NCBI GenBank assembly: GCA_020722885.1
Contig: DYJZ01000008.1
Span: 1-37,173, forward strand
Direction of reading: 5' to 3'
Origin: Thermoanaerobaculum aquaticum
Lineage (GTDB): Bacteria > Acidobacteriota > UBA4820
DNA length: 37,173 nt
The first letter of the stretch is position 1. Every line of letters starts with the position of its first letter. A model generated the notes under the pieces. It was not told the DNA's origin and searched no databases. It saw only the letters and a list, made by a program, of their open reading frames with translations. Both the position numbers and the translations under genes were made by a program. Shown here one piece after another: positions 30,394 to 37,173 of the stretch.

Positions 30394-30445
30394 AGGAAGA
30401 TTGCTTCGTAAGCAGAGGCTTCTAAGGAGCACTCGCAATGACAGG
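30394..30445 (+). repeat. Repeat B, single forward copy
   Basis: AGGAAGATTGCTTCGTAAGC at the start and GCACTCGCAATGACAGG at the end, the best single match to the units at 9261. It is the only repeat found in the 30270-30578 gap; otherwise that gap holds only the promoter of the glycosyltransferase gene. Confidence 0.8.
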
Positions 30446-30528
30446 TTAGGAGAGGGATCGTAGTGACATTATCACCACTCCAATTCTTCTCTTAAAAAGT
30501 CCAATATGATATGGAATTTTACAATCTG

Positions 30529-30557
30529 CTGACAAATGAAATAGATTGCTATATAAT
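30529..30557 (+). promoter_or_regulatory. Promoter of the glycosyltransferase gene
   Basis: A -35 box CTGACA (30529-30534) and a perfect -10 box TATAAT (30552-30557) with 17 bases between them, 22 bases before the TTG start codon, so the leader is short and consists mainly of the AAGGAGAG ribosome site. Confidence 0.7.
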
Positions 30558-30578
30558 CAATATTGAAAGGAGAGACCT

Positions 30579-31673
30579 TTGTCACAGGATACGCCGACGA
30601 TCCTGCATATAAATACTGAAAGAGGATTCAGGGGGGGTGAGATTCAAACTCTTGAAATAGCAAGGAGAGTGAGAGAACTTGGCTTTCCTACCATAATGCT
30701 CTGTCATAGAGAGGGACAGCTTCTTGAAAAAGCCAAAAAAGAGAATATTCATACAATCGAGTTCAATCCAAAGGGAGAACTTGATATTTTTTCTGCTTTG
30801 AAATTAAGAAAAATTGTGAAAGAATTTTCTGTGAATATTGTACACTGCCATACTTCACAGGCACTTGGAATTGCTTATCTTTCAGCAATAAGAAATAAAG
30901 GGGTTAAAGTTATTGGAACCAGAAGGGTCTCCTTTTTACTTCATTCAAAATGGTCTATTAAAAAATATCTTGCTGCCTCAAAGATAATTGCAGTTTCAGA
31001 GTCAATAGCAAAAAGCTTAAATGAAAAGGGGGTTCACGCTGAAAAACTTGCGATAATCCATTCCGGGTTTGATATATCCAAATTCAGGAAGCTTCTTGAC
31101 CCTCAGGTAATAAAAGAGCGTCTTGGGGTATCCAGAAACTTTCCTGTGATAGGAGTGGTTGGTGCTCTGGCTCATCATAAAGGACACAAAACTTTTTTGA
31201 AGGCTCTTTCAAGAGTTTGGATAAGTTTCCCCAACCTCATTGCTATCTTTGTCGGAGAGGGCCCGGCAAAGGAAGATCTGGAAAAATCTGTTGCTTCAAA
31301 GGCTATTCCAGCCCTCTTTCTCGGTTTTGTTGAAAATGTTGCACCAATCTACAAAAGTTTTGATGTCTTTGTTTTACCTTCTGTTTCCGGGGAAGGTTCT
31401 CCTGCTGTTATAAAAGAGGCTGCTGCAGCTGAAGTTCCTGTTGTTGCGACAAACATTGGTGGGGTTGAGGAGATTTTAAGAAATGGAACTGAAGCAATTC
31501 TTGTGCCTCCTTCAGACCCAGCAAGATTATCAAACGCAATAATGACCATCCTTAATGACAGAGATTTTTCTTTTTCGCTTGTAAAAGAGGCAAAAAAGAG
31601 GGTAGAGCAATTTACTTTTGAAAAAGTTGCAGAAGGGCACGCAAAGCTTTACCTGGAAGTTTTCAAGCGATAA
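30579..31673 (+). CDS. GT4-family glycosyltransferase
   Basis: 364 residues of the GT-B fold, family 4. The N-terminal acceptor domain starts LHINTERGFRGGEIQTLEIA, followed by IVHCHTSQALGIAYLSAIR and GTRRVSF. In the donor domain GVVGALAHHKGHKTFLKAL, AIFVGEGPAKEDLEK and the nucleotide-sugar motif SGEGSPAVIKEAAAAEVPVVATNIGGVEEIL (the EX7E region) are typical. It probably adds a sugar to a lipid-linked or surface glycan at the inner face of the membrane; the sugar is unknown. The start is TTG, chosen because AAGGAGAG precedes it and no ATG is available before the conserved beginning. The end overlaps the convergent regulator gene by 25 bases. Confidence 0.9.
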   Translation: MSQDTPTILHINTERGFRGGEIQTLEIARRVRELGFPTIMLCHREGQLLEKAKKENIHTIEFNPKGELDIFSALKLRKIVKEFSVNIVHCHTSQALGIAYLSAIRNKGVKVIGTRRVSFLLHSKWSIKKYLAASKIIAVSESIAKSLNEKGVHAEKLAIIHSGFDISKFRKLLDPQVIKERLGVSRNFPVIGVVGALAHHKGHKTFLKALSRVWISFPNLIAIFVGEGPAKEDLEKSVASKAIPALFLGFVENVAPIYKSFDVFVLPSVSGEGSPAVIKEAAAAEVPVVATNIGGVEEILRNGTEAILVPPSDPARLSNAIMTILNDRDFSFSLVKEAKKRVEQFTFEKVAEGHAKLYLEVFKR

Positions 31674-32236
31674 GGTTTTTCCCCTCCCTCAAATATTTTT
31701 TTAAAGGTTTTGTTAAGTTCTTCTTCTGAGAGAGGTTTTTGAAGAACATCATAAAATCCACTCTTTTCTGCTTTGATAATTAAATTTGGACTTAATTTTT
31801 TTGCAAATCCAAGAAGCACAGTATCAGACAAACTCGCTTCCTTTCTGATTGCTTCTCCCAATTCTTTGTTAGAAAATTTCTTTGAATCAAAATCGAGAAG
31901 AATTAACCACGGCTTTAACTTTGCTGCTGTAATTCCACATTCTATCTGATTTTTTATGAAAACAAAATCTAAAGGAAATTTAAATTTCTTTATTCTGGCT
32001 ATTTCTCTTTCGTTATCTGTAACTAAAAGGCAGACATTTTTTTTGTGTTTATTGAATTGAGGGATTGGCATCCTGTTTTCTTTTAGAAAGCTCACCAAAT
32101 CTGTTATTTTGATTCTTCTATGTCCTCCTGCGGTTTTGTATCCTTTAAGTATTCCCTTTATCAGCCAGAGTCTAATTGTATATGGGCTTATCTGAAGCAG
32201 TTTCGCCGCTTCAAATGTTGTTAGAGTTTCCTTCAT
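31649..32236 (-). CDS. Excisionase/BldC-type HTH protein with receiver-like domain
   Basis: 195 residues. The N-terminal MerR/excisionase-type helix-turn-helix (about 5-52) reads TTFEAAKLLQISPYTIRLWL, then GYKTAGGHRRIKITDL. After a short linker comes a receiver-like domain (about 66-185): VCLLVTDNERE in place of the usual acidic DD pair, LILLDFDS with a candidate phosphorylated aspartate, TVLLGFAKK and the late lysine in VLQKPLS. The acidic pocket is thinner than normal, so phosphorylation is uncertain. This pairing of HTH and receiver is known as a bacterial regulator type. It overlaps the bactofilin stop by four bases (ATGA). Confidence 0.82.
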   Translation of the reverse strand: MKETLTTFEAAKLLQISPYTIRLWLIKGILKGYKTAGGHRRIKITDLVSFLKENRMPIPQFNKHKKNVCLLVTDNEREIARIKKFKFPLDFVFIKNQIECGITAAKLKPWLILLDFDSKKFSNKELGEAIRKEASLSDTVLLGFAKKLSPNLIIKAEKSGFYDVLQKPLSEEELNKTFKKIFEGGEKPYRLKTSR

Positions 32237-32583
32237 CTTTTTTTGCCAGTTTCCTCAGGAAGAATTTTTGTTCTTCCTTCTGTTTCTATTTTGCCGGCAA
32301 GTATTCCACCATCTTCAACAAAGAGGTGTCCTGTTTTAAGGTTTCCCTGAATTTTGCCAAAAGAGAAAACTCTGGCACATTCCTCTGCAAAAACATCTCC
32401 TTCTATGATTCCAAAAACATCTATCTCTCTGCATTTTAAAGGTCCCCTCACAAAAGAGCCCTTCTGGATGGTAACTTTTGCAGTCGTTAAAATTTCTCCT
32501 TCAAACCTTCCTTCAACTATAATTTCCTCTTTTGAATCAAGTTTTCCCTTTGCGAAAGTTCCTTTATCAATTCTTGTTGCCAT
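32233..32583 (-). CDS. Bactofilin (polymer-forming cytoskeletal protein)
   Basis: 116 residues from the ATG at 32583, which has GGGAGG upstream; the longer open frame to 32703 runs through the promoter. The beta-helical core (about 10-100) shows the repeating pattern GKLDSKEEIIVEGRFEGEI, KGSFVRGPLKCREIDVFGIIEG and TGHLFVEDGGILAGKIE. Bactofilins polymerise without nucleotides and organise cell-wall enzymes or chromosome partition proteins. It diverges from scpB (chromosome segregation) across a 92-base region and is translationally coupled to the HTH-receiver regulator. No M23 peptidase gene, a frequent partner, is next to it. Confidence 0.9.
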   Translation of the reverse strand: MATRIDKGTFAKGKLDSKEEIIVEGRFEGEILTTAKVTIQKGSFVRGPLKCREIDVFGIIEGDVFAEECARVFSFGKIQGNLKTGHLFVEDGGILAGKIETEGRTKILPEETGKKR

Positions 32584-32605
32584 AGAACCTCCCAAAAAAT
32601 ATTTT

Positions 32606-32634
32606 ACTATAAAACATAAATTTGTTTCAGTAAA
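32606..32634 (-). promoter_or_regulatory. Promoter of the bactofilin-regulator operon
   Basis: On the minus strand a -35 box TTTACT (32629-32634) and a -10 box TATAGT (32606-32611) with 17 bases between them, 23 bases before the bactofilin start. Confidence 0.5.
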
Positions 32635-32648
32635 AGATTCTAAAGTGT

Positions 32649-32654
32649 TATAAT
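32649..32654 (+). promoter_or_regulatory. scpB: -10 box of the scpB operon
   Basis: A perfect TATAAT lies 22 bases before the scpB start codon. At 17-18 bases upstream only TTCAGT or TTTCAG is found, a weak -35 box, so the promoter may need an activator. Confidence 0.45.
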
Positions 32655-32675
32655 TAAAATTCAGGGAGGATCTGT

Positions 32676-33299
32676 ATGAACAGAGAAGACCTTGAAGGAG
32701 CAACGGAGGCGATACTTTTTATTGCAACAGAACCCGTTTCTGTTGACACTTTTTTTAAAGTGTTTGGCGGACAGGTAACTCCTTCAGAAATAGTTGAAAT
32801 ACTAAAGAGGATTGAAAGAAAGTATGAAGAGAATACACTCGGCATTATTTTGAGGCAGGTGGCTGGAGGGTATCAGTTTGTAACGAGGGCTGAGCACTCC
32901 GTTTTTGTTAAAAATTATCTAAAAGAACACAACACAAGAAAACTTTCAAAAGCAGCGGTCGAAGTCCTTGCTATCGTAGCATACAAACAGCCGATTACAG
33001 CGGCAGAAATTGCTGCAATTAGAGGAACAGAGTCACAACAGGTTATAAAAGGGCTTCTTGAAAAAAAGTTGCTCAAAATTCAGGGGAGAAAACAGGTGGT
33101 TGGTAAACCGCTTCTTTACGGCACAACAAAAGAGTTTCTTGTCCATTTCGGTTTAAATTCACTTGATGACCTTCCAGGTTTTGAGGAACTTGAAGAAGTC
33201 TTTAACGAAAACGTCAAACAGGAAAGCCTTTTCAAGGATATTAATGGTTCAAACAATGAAGCAGAAAGAGAAGAAGAACAGGGATCTAAAATCCAGTAA
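32676..33299 (+). CDS. scpB: Segregation and condensation protein B
   Basis: 207 residues with two winged-helix domains. Typical segments are EDLEGATEAILFIATEPVS near the start, FVTRAEHS, KAAVEVLAIVAYKQPITAAEIAAIRG (the ScpB signature), KLLKIQGRKQVVGKPLLYGTT and FLVHFGLNSLDDLPGFEEL. ScpB dimers join ScpA and Smc in the bacterial condensin. scpA, which usually precedes scpB, is not adjacent: the upstream neighbour is the divergent bactofilin. GGGAGG precedes the ATG. The end overlaps the pseudouridine synthase gene. Confidence 0.95.
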   Translation: MNREDLEGATEAILFIATEPVSVDTFFKVFGGQVTPSEIVEILKRIERKYEENTLGIILRQVAGGYQFVTRAEHSVFVKNYLKEHNTRKLSKAAVEVLAIVAYKQPITAAEIAAIRGTESQQVIKGLLEKKLLKIQGRKQVVGKPLLYGTTKEFLVHFGLNSLDDLPGFEELEEVFNENVKQESLFKDINGSNNEAEREEEQGSKIQ

Positions 33300-34035
33300 G
33301 ATAGAAGGAATTAGAATAAACAGATTCCTTGCAAGGTGTGGAGTCTCTTCAAGAAGAGAGGCGGAAAAACTAATTGAAGAGGGAAGAATTTTTCTTAACG
33401 GTGAAAGGGTAGACTCTTTTTCTACACTTGTCGACCCTGTAAAGGACAGAGTCGAGTTTGACGGCGAAAGAGTCAGGCTTCCCAAGAGGTTTTCCTATTT
33501 TATATTTTACAAGCCTAAAGAAATTGTAAGCACAATCAATGACCCGGAAGGAAGAGCTTCAATAAAAAGATTTTTTCCTTCGGGAATAAAAGGACTATTT
33601 CCAGTTGGAAGGCTTGATTACCACAGTGAAGGGCTTATGCTTATAACAAACGACGGGGAACTTTCGGCACGACTTCTTCATCCAAGATACAAGGTCATAA
33701 AAACTTACGAACTAAAAGTCAAGAAAAATCCTTCAGAAGAAAATCTTGAAAAATTGAGGAATGGAATTTTTCTTAATGGCAGGAAAACACTTCCCGTTGA
33801 AATTAAGAGAATTATAAGGAGGGAGACTGCTCACACCTGGTTTGAAGTTAAAATGAAAGAAGGAAGAAAGAATCAATTGAGGGAAATGTTTTTCAGAATA
33901 GGTCACCCGGTAATTAAACTCAAAAGAGTGGCTATAGGAACTATAAGAATAGGAAAAATGAAGCCAGGTGACATAAGGGAATTGACAAAAAAAGAAGTTG
34001 AAGAACTTATGTTAAGTTGCGGATTAAATGTATAA
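33244..34035 (+). CDS. rluB: 23S/16S rRNA pseudouridine synthase, RluB/RsuA family
   Basis: 263 residues from the ATG at 33244 (AAGGAT upstream); ATG 33256 is an alternative, and the frame itself is open to 33163 inside scpB. An S4 RNA-binding domain (INRFLARCGVSSRREAEKLIEEG, about 20-80) is followed by the synthase domain with the catalytic aspartate in GRLDYHSEGLMLITNDG, then LLHPRYKVIKTYE and EGRKNQLREM. RluB makes pseudouridine 2605 in 23S rRNA, RsuA pseudouridine 516 in 16S rRNA. The neighbour scpB favours RluB, since scpA-scpB-rluB is a common order. It overlaps scpB by 56 bases. Confidence 0.9.
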   Translation: MVQTMKQKEKKNRDLKSSKIEGIRINRFLARCGVSSRREAEKLIEEGRIFLNGERVDSFSTLVDPVKDRVEFDGERVRLPKRFSYFIFYKPKEIVSTINDPEGRASIKRFFPSGIKGLFPVGRLDYHSEGLMLITNDGELSARLLHPRYKVIKTYELKVKKNPSEENLEKLRNGIFLNGRKTLPVEIKRIIRRETAHTWFEVKMKEGRKNQLREMFFRIGHPVIKLKRVAIGTIRIGKMKPGDIRELTKKEVEELMLSCGLNV

Positions 34036-34044
34036 GGAGCCAAA

Positions 34045-35136
34045 ATGAAAATACCACTTTCAGATCACATCGAAAACTTAAGTCCTTACCAGCCGGGTAA
34101 ACCTATTAAAGAGGTTGAGAGGGAATTAGGCATTAAAAATACCATTAAACTCGCCTCAAATGAAAATCCATTTGGCCCATCCCCAAAAGCAATTAAAGCA
34201 GGAAGAAAGGCGCTAAAGGAGATTCACCTTTATCCCGAAGGTGGCGGATTTTATCTCTGTGAAGCCCTTTCCAGGTTTTATAAGGTTCCAAAAGATTGGA
34301 TAATTCTCGGAAATGGTTCTGTAGAAATCATTGAAATTGCTGCTAAGGCACTGATCTATAAAGGACTGAATTCTGTAATGAGTGAAGGTTCTTTTGCAAT
34401 GTACAAAATTGCCACCCTTGCTATGGGAGGAGAGGCAAGGGAAGTAAAAATGAAAAACAGAACCCACGACCTGAAAGAAATGGCAAAGGCTGTCGATAAA
34501 AACACAAGAATAGTAATGGTGGCAAACCCAAACAACCCTACCGGAACTTACAACTCTTACAGGGAAGTGGAAGACCTTCTTGAATCTGTTCCTGAAAATG
34601 TTCTTGTGATTATTGACGAAGCCTATAAAGAATATATCGTCAGAGAAGACTATAAAAGTGCAAAGTACCTTATTGAAAAATATCCCAATCTTCTTGTTCT
34701 TGGAACATTTTCAAAGGCTTACGGTCTTGCCGGTTTGAGAATAGGATATGGATTTGGCAATCCTGAAGTTCTTGAAATTCTTCACAAAGTTCGTTCTCCC
34801 TTTAATACGAGTCTTATTGCACAGGAGGCATGCTTGGCAGCACTTGAGGATCAGGAGTTTGTAAAAAAATCGGCAGAATTGAACCTGAAAGAGATGGCTT
34901 TTGTGGAAAACGAATTGAAAAAGCTTAAACTTTCCTTTACCCCTTCGGTTGGGAATTTTATTCTTATTGACCTTCCTATAAGTGGAAAGGAATTTTTTGA
35001 TAAACTTTTAAAAGAAGGTGTAATCGTAAGGCCAATGGCTATGAGTGGATTTCCAAACTCTGTTAGAGTTACAATTTCAAAGAGAAAGGACAACAAAAAG
35101 TTTATTGAAGCGACTAAAAAGGTCTTGAATCTATAA
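34045..35136 (+). CDS. hisC: Histidinol-phosphate aminotransferase
   Basis: 363 residues of the class I/II PLP aminotransferase fold. It shows IKLASNENPFGPSPKA near the start, YPEGGGFYLCEAL, GNGSVEIIEIAAKALI, VANPNNPTGTYN, IIDEAYKEY and the PLP lysine Lys224 in TFSKAYGLAGLRIGYG; RPMAMSGFPNSVRVTIS is the C-terminal arginine region. It converts imidazole-acetol phosphate to histidinol phosphate and may also transaminate aromatic amino acids. No other his gene is in the window, so a wider role is possible. It begins nine bases after rluB with AAGGAG upstream. Confidence 0.92.
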   Translation: MKIPLSDHIENLSPYQPGKPIKEVERELGIKNTIKLASNENPFGPSPKAIKAGRKALKEIHLYPEGGGFYLCEALSRFYKVPKDWIILGNGSVEIIEIAAKALIYKGLNSVMSEGSFAMYKIATLAMGGEAREVKMKNRTHDLKEMAKAVDKNTRIVMVANPNNPTGTYNSYREVEDLLESVPENVLVIIDEAYKEYIVREDYKSAKYLIEKYPNLLVLGTFSKAYGLAGLRIGYGFGNPEVLEILHKVRSPFNTSLIAQEACLAALEDQEFVKKSAELNLKEMAFVENELKKLKLSFTPSVGNFILIDLPISGKEFFDKLLKEGVIVRPMAMSGFPNSVRVTISKRKDNKKFIEATKKVLNL

Positions 35137-35139
35137 TTG

Positions 35140-36912
35140 ATGGTATCAATAAACCCTTCAGATATTCCAGAGGTTTTCGGATGTTACATTTTCAAAGACG
35201 AGAACAAAAAAGCTCTCTATGTCGGAAAAGCCAAAAATTTAAGGGCAAGAATTAGGTCATATTTACTTAAAAATGTCTCTGAAAAAATCGTAAGGTTAAG
35301 AAATGAGGCAGCAGAAATAGAATTTATTGCCACAAATAATGAATGGGAGGCATTTCTTCTTGAAAACAATTTAATAAAACAATTTCATCCAAAATACAAT
35401 GTTCTATTAAGGGATGACAAAACATATCCCTTCCTTAAAATAAACCTCAAAAAGAATTTTCCAAAAGTAGAATTTACAAGAAGGATGGAAAAAGATGGCT
35501 CACTCTATTTCGGACCATTTGTTCCTTCATCCAATGCCAGAAAAAACCTTAAAGCTATTCAGGAGTTTTTTGGCGTTGCAACCTGTAAAGATCCCTTAGA
35601 CCAGTCAAGAAGCAGGCCCTGTCTTCTATATGAAATGGGAAAATGTCTTGCCCCCTGTGTAAAAGATAAAATCTCAAAAGAAAATTATAGAAAAAGGGTT
35701 GAAGAGGTTCTTCTTTTTCTTGAGGGAAAAGATGAAGAACTTTTAAAAATTTTAAAGAAAAGAATGACTGAAGCAGCTGAAAGGCAGGAGTATGAAATTG
35801 CTGCAAGTTATAGAGACCTTCTTTTTGCAGCTGAAAGCCTTAAATTAAAGCAAAATGTTGTTTTTCAAAGTTCAGGACACATTGATTTTTATGCCCTGAT
35901 TGGAGAAGGAGACACTTTTGTTGCAGAAAAATTTACAATCATAGAGGGTAAAATAGTTGAAAGAAAAAATTATTTTTTTGAAGATGTGGAACTAAAAAAA
36001 GATGAATTGTGGGAAACTTTTTTAACTCAAATATATTCAAACACAAAAACAATTCCTGTGGAAATATGCGTTTCGGAAGAATTTAAAAGCCTCAATCTTG
36101 TCTCCAAATTTCTTTCAGAAAAATTGCAAAGAAAGGTTCGAATCTGGAACCCGAAAAGCGGGAAAAAGTGTCAAATATTAAATACATTAACAAAAAATGG
36201 TATTTTTTCCCTTTCTATGCGGCTGGGTGAAAGTGCGAAACTTGAACTATTACGAAAAATTTTAAAACTTCAAAAGACAATCAAACATATTGAATGTATG
36301 GATGTTTCACACTTTCAGGGAGAGGCTCCCTATGTTTCTCTTGTTGTATGGAAAGGAGGGAAGTTTGAGAAAGGTGAATACAGAAAATTTGCACTCAAAG
36401 AAGCATCTGGAGGGGATGATTATGGTGCTATTGAAGAGGCGGTCTTTCGTAGATACAGAGATGTTCTTGAGGAAGGAAAAGAATTGCCTGACCTCATTTT
36501 AATAGACGGGGGAGCAAATCAGGCGCAGTCTGCCCTTAAAGGACTTAACAAACTAAATCTGAATGTATCTGTTTTAGGACTTGCCAAAAAGGAGGAAAAA
36601 CTTTTCTTACCGGGTAAAAAAGAGCCCTTAAATTTTGAGAAAAACTCTCCACTTATGCTTATTTTAAGAAAGATACGGGATGAAGCACACAGATTTGCCA
36701 TAAAAACGAGCAAAAGAAAAATGGAAAAGACAAGAACAACTTCTCCACTTCTTTCTATTAAAGGAATCGGAGAAAAGAGTGCAAAAAAACTTTTAAAATT
36801 CTTTTTGACAACAGAAAATGTCCTTAAGGCAGACAGGGAAACCCTTGAAAAAGTTGTTGGGAAAAGAAGCGCAAAAGCAATTCTAAAATGGAGGGAAGAA
36901 AAGAATCTCTGA
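35140..36912 (+). CDS. uvrC: UvrABC excinuclease subunit C
   Basis: 590 residues from the ATG at 35140; a TTG at 35137 directly after the hisC stop is the alternative. The N-terminal GIY-YIG nuclease domain (GCYIFKDENKKALYVGKAKNLRAR) makes the 3' cut. A Cys-rich region (ATCKDPLDQSRSRPCLLYEMG), the UVR motif (AAERQEYEIAASYRDLL) and the RNase H-like nuclease for the 5' cut (MDVSHFQGE, ILIDGGANQAQSAL, RDEAHRFA) follow, with tandem helix-hairpin-helix motifs (SIKGIGEKSAKKLLKFF) at the end. All key parts are present. The gene is coupled to hisC by a three-base gap and ends the scpB operon. Confidence 0.95.
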   Translation: MVSINPSDIPEVFGCYIFKDENKKALYVGKAKNLRARIRSYLLKNVSEKIVRLRNEAAEIEFIATNNEWEAFLLENNLIKQFHPKYNVLLRDDKTYPFLKINLKKNFPKVEFTRRMEKDGSLYFGPFVPSSNARKNLKAIQEFFGVATCKDPLDQSRSRPCLLYEMGKCLAPCVKDKISKENYRKRVEEVLLFLEGKDEELLKILKKRMTEAAERQEYEIAASYRDLLFAAESLKLKQNVVFQSSGHIDFYALIGEGDTFVAEKFTIIEGKIVERKNYFFEDVELKKDELWETFLTQIYSNTKTIPVEICVSEEFKSLNLVSKFLSEKLQRKVRIWNPKSGKKCQILNTLTKNGIFSLSMRLGESAKLELLRKILKLQKTIKHIECMDVSHFQGEAPYVSLVVWKGGKFEKGEYRKFALKEASGGDDYGAIEEAVFRRYRDVLEEGKELPDLILIDGGANQAQSALKGLNKLNLNVSVLGLAKKEEKLFLPGKKEPLNFEKNSPLMLILRKIRDEAHRFAIKTSKRKMEKTRTTSPLLSIKGIGEKSAKKLLKFFLTTENVLKADRETLEKVVGKRSAKAILKWREEKNL

Positions 36913-37084
36913 ATATTCTATTCAAAGTAAATTCTTGCATAAACAAATAGTGTATAAATCCATAACATTTGGGGTTTTTGAAGAAGGATAAGATAAACCA
37001 TCTTCTGCAGGACAAATACAGAAAATTGATGGAATCATTAAAAACAAGTAGGTCTCAGAAAAAGCCTCTTTTAAACCGCAAATT

Positions 37085-37173
37085 CTACTTTTTCTTTTCC
37101 TTGTCCTGAGTGGCTTTTGTTTGTTCCACCTTTTCGGTTTTGGCAGCCTCCCCGCTGTTTCCTGTTTTTTTGA
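37085..37173 (-). CDS. C-terminal end of a lysine/glutamate-rich protein (partial)
   Basis: The reading frame that ends with TAG at 37085-37087 is open to the window edge and gives 28 residues ending EQTKATQDKEKKK. Such charged, low-complexity tails are found on ribosomal proteins, membrane proteins and chaperones, so the identity cannot be told. It is convergent with uvrC. The gap between them (36913-37084) shows no clear hairpin. Confidence 0.4.
   Translation of the reverse strand, partial: KKTGNSGEAAKTEKVEQTKATQDKEKKK

Overview
The window is a dense, AT-rich stretch (about 35-40% G+C by eye) from a bacterium with a Gram-negative type envelope. OmpA-type porin, secreted proteins, a periplasmic binding protein paired with a chemoreceptor, and a bactofilin support a diderm, motile cell. 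Citrate/citramalate lyase, Fe-S hydro-lyases and a CoA-disulfide-reductase-type flavoprotein fit an anaerobe. DUF507, the HTH-receiver protein and the secreted repeat-domain protein recall deep-branching phyla such as Acidobacteriota/Aminicenantota, but I cannot fix the phylum. There is no rRNA, no CRISPR array and no intact transposase gene.

Layout. 1-5137 (+): PilZ protein, PduO-type cobalamin adenosyltransferase, then eno-ftsB-comF and a secreted propeller-transglutaminase, closed by a strong bidirectional terminator. 5158-9055 (-): tRNA(CAU), then a zinc-ribbon coiled-coil protein, DUF507 protein, CoA-disulfide-reductase-like flavoprotein and an OmpA protein with its own promoter. 9056-9789: gene-free and packed with repeats. 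9790-17034 (-): a seven-gene operon of HD-domain protein, fused aconitase-like hydro-lyase, LeuC-like and LeuD-like subunits, a CitD-CitE fusion, CitF and a GYD-domain protein. 17159-17584 (+): a small membrane protein whose promoter overlaps that of the operon. 17585-17982: a second repeat patch. 17983-18954 (+): GH130 glycoside phosphorylase/hydrolase. 18993-25636 (-): a six-gene operon of rhomboid protease, NFACT-family protein, ABC-type binding protein, chemoreceptor, CheW and a flippase-like membrane protein. 25735-26727 (-): DHOD-like protein. 26728-27239: repeats, a consensus promoter and a 50-codon ORF with a proline run. 27240-30269 (+): two secreted proteins, the first broken at a run of nine G. 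30579-31673 (+): glycosyltransferase. 31649-32583 (-): bactofilin plus HTH-receiver regulator. 32676-36912 (+): scpB-rluB-hisC-uvrC. The right edge holds the C-terminus of a lysine-rich protein on the minus strand.

How they work together. The 9790-17034 operon is the main catabolic unit: two aconitase-superfamily hydro-lyases feeding a citrate- or citramalate-type lyase, giving acetate plus a 2-oxo acid. The nearby cobalamin adenosyltransferase would suit a B12-dependent step upstream such as glutamate mutase, but no such mutase lies here. The 20016-23636 genes form a self-contained chemosensory set (binding protein, receptor, CheW) whose receptor tip departs from the usual trimer-contact residues.

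The most unusual signals are: the G9 tract splitting a secreted putative metallopeptidase exactly before its histidine/aspartate motif; the poly-Pro mini-ORF behind a near-consensus promoter just upstream; the lyase/hydro-lyase operon with its CitD-CitE fusion; the divergent receptor tip; and at least four families of dispersed intergenic repeats in four gene-free patches.
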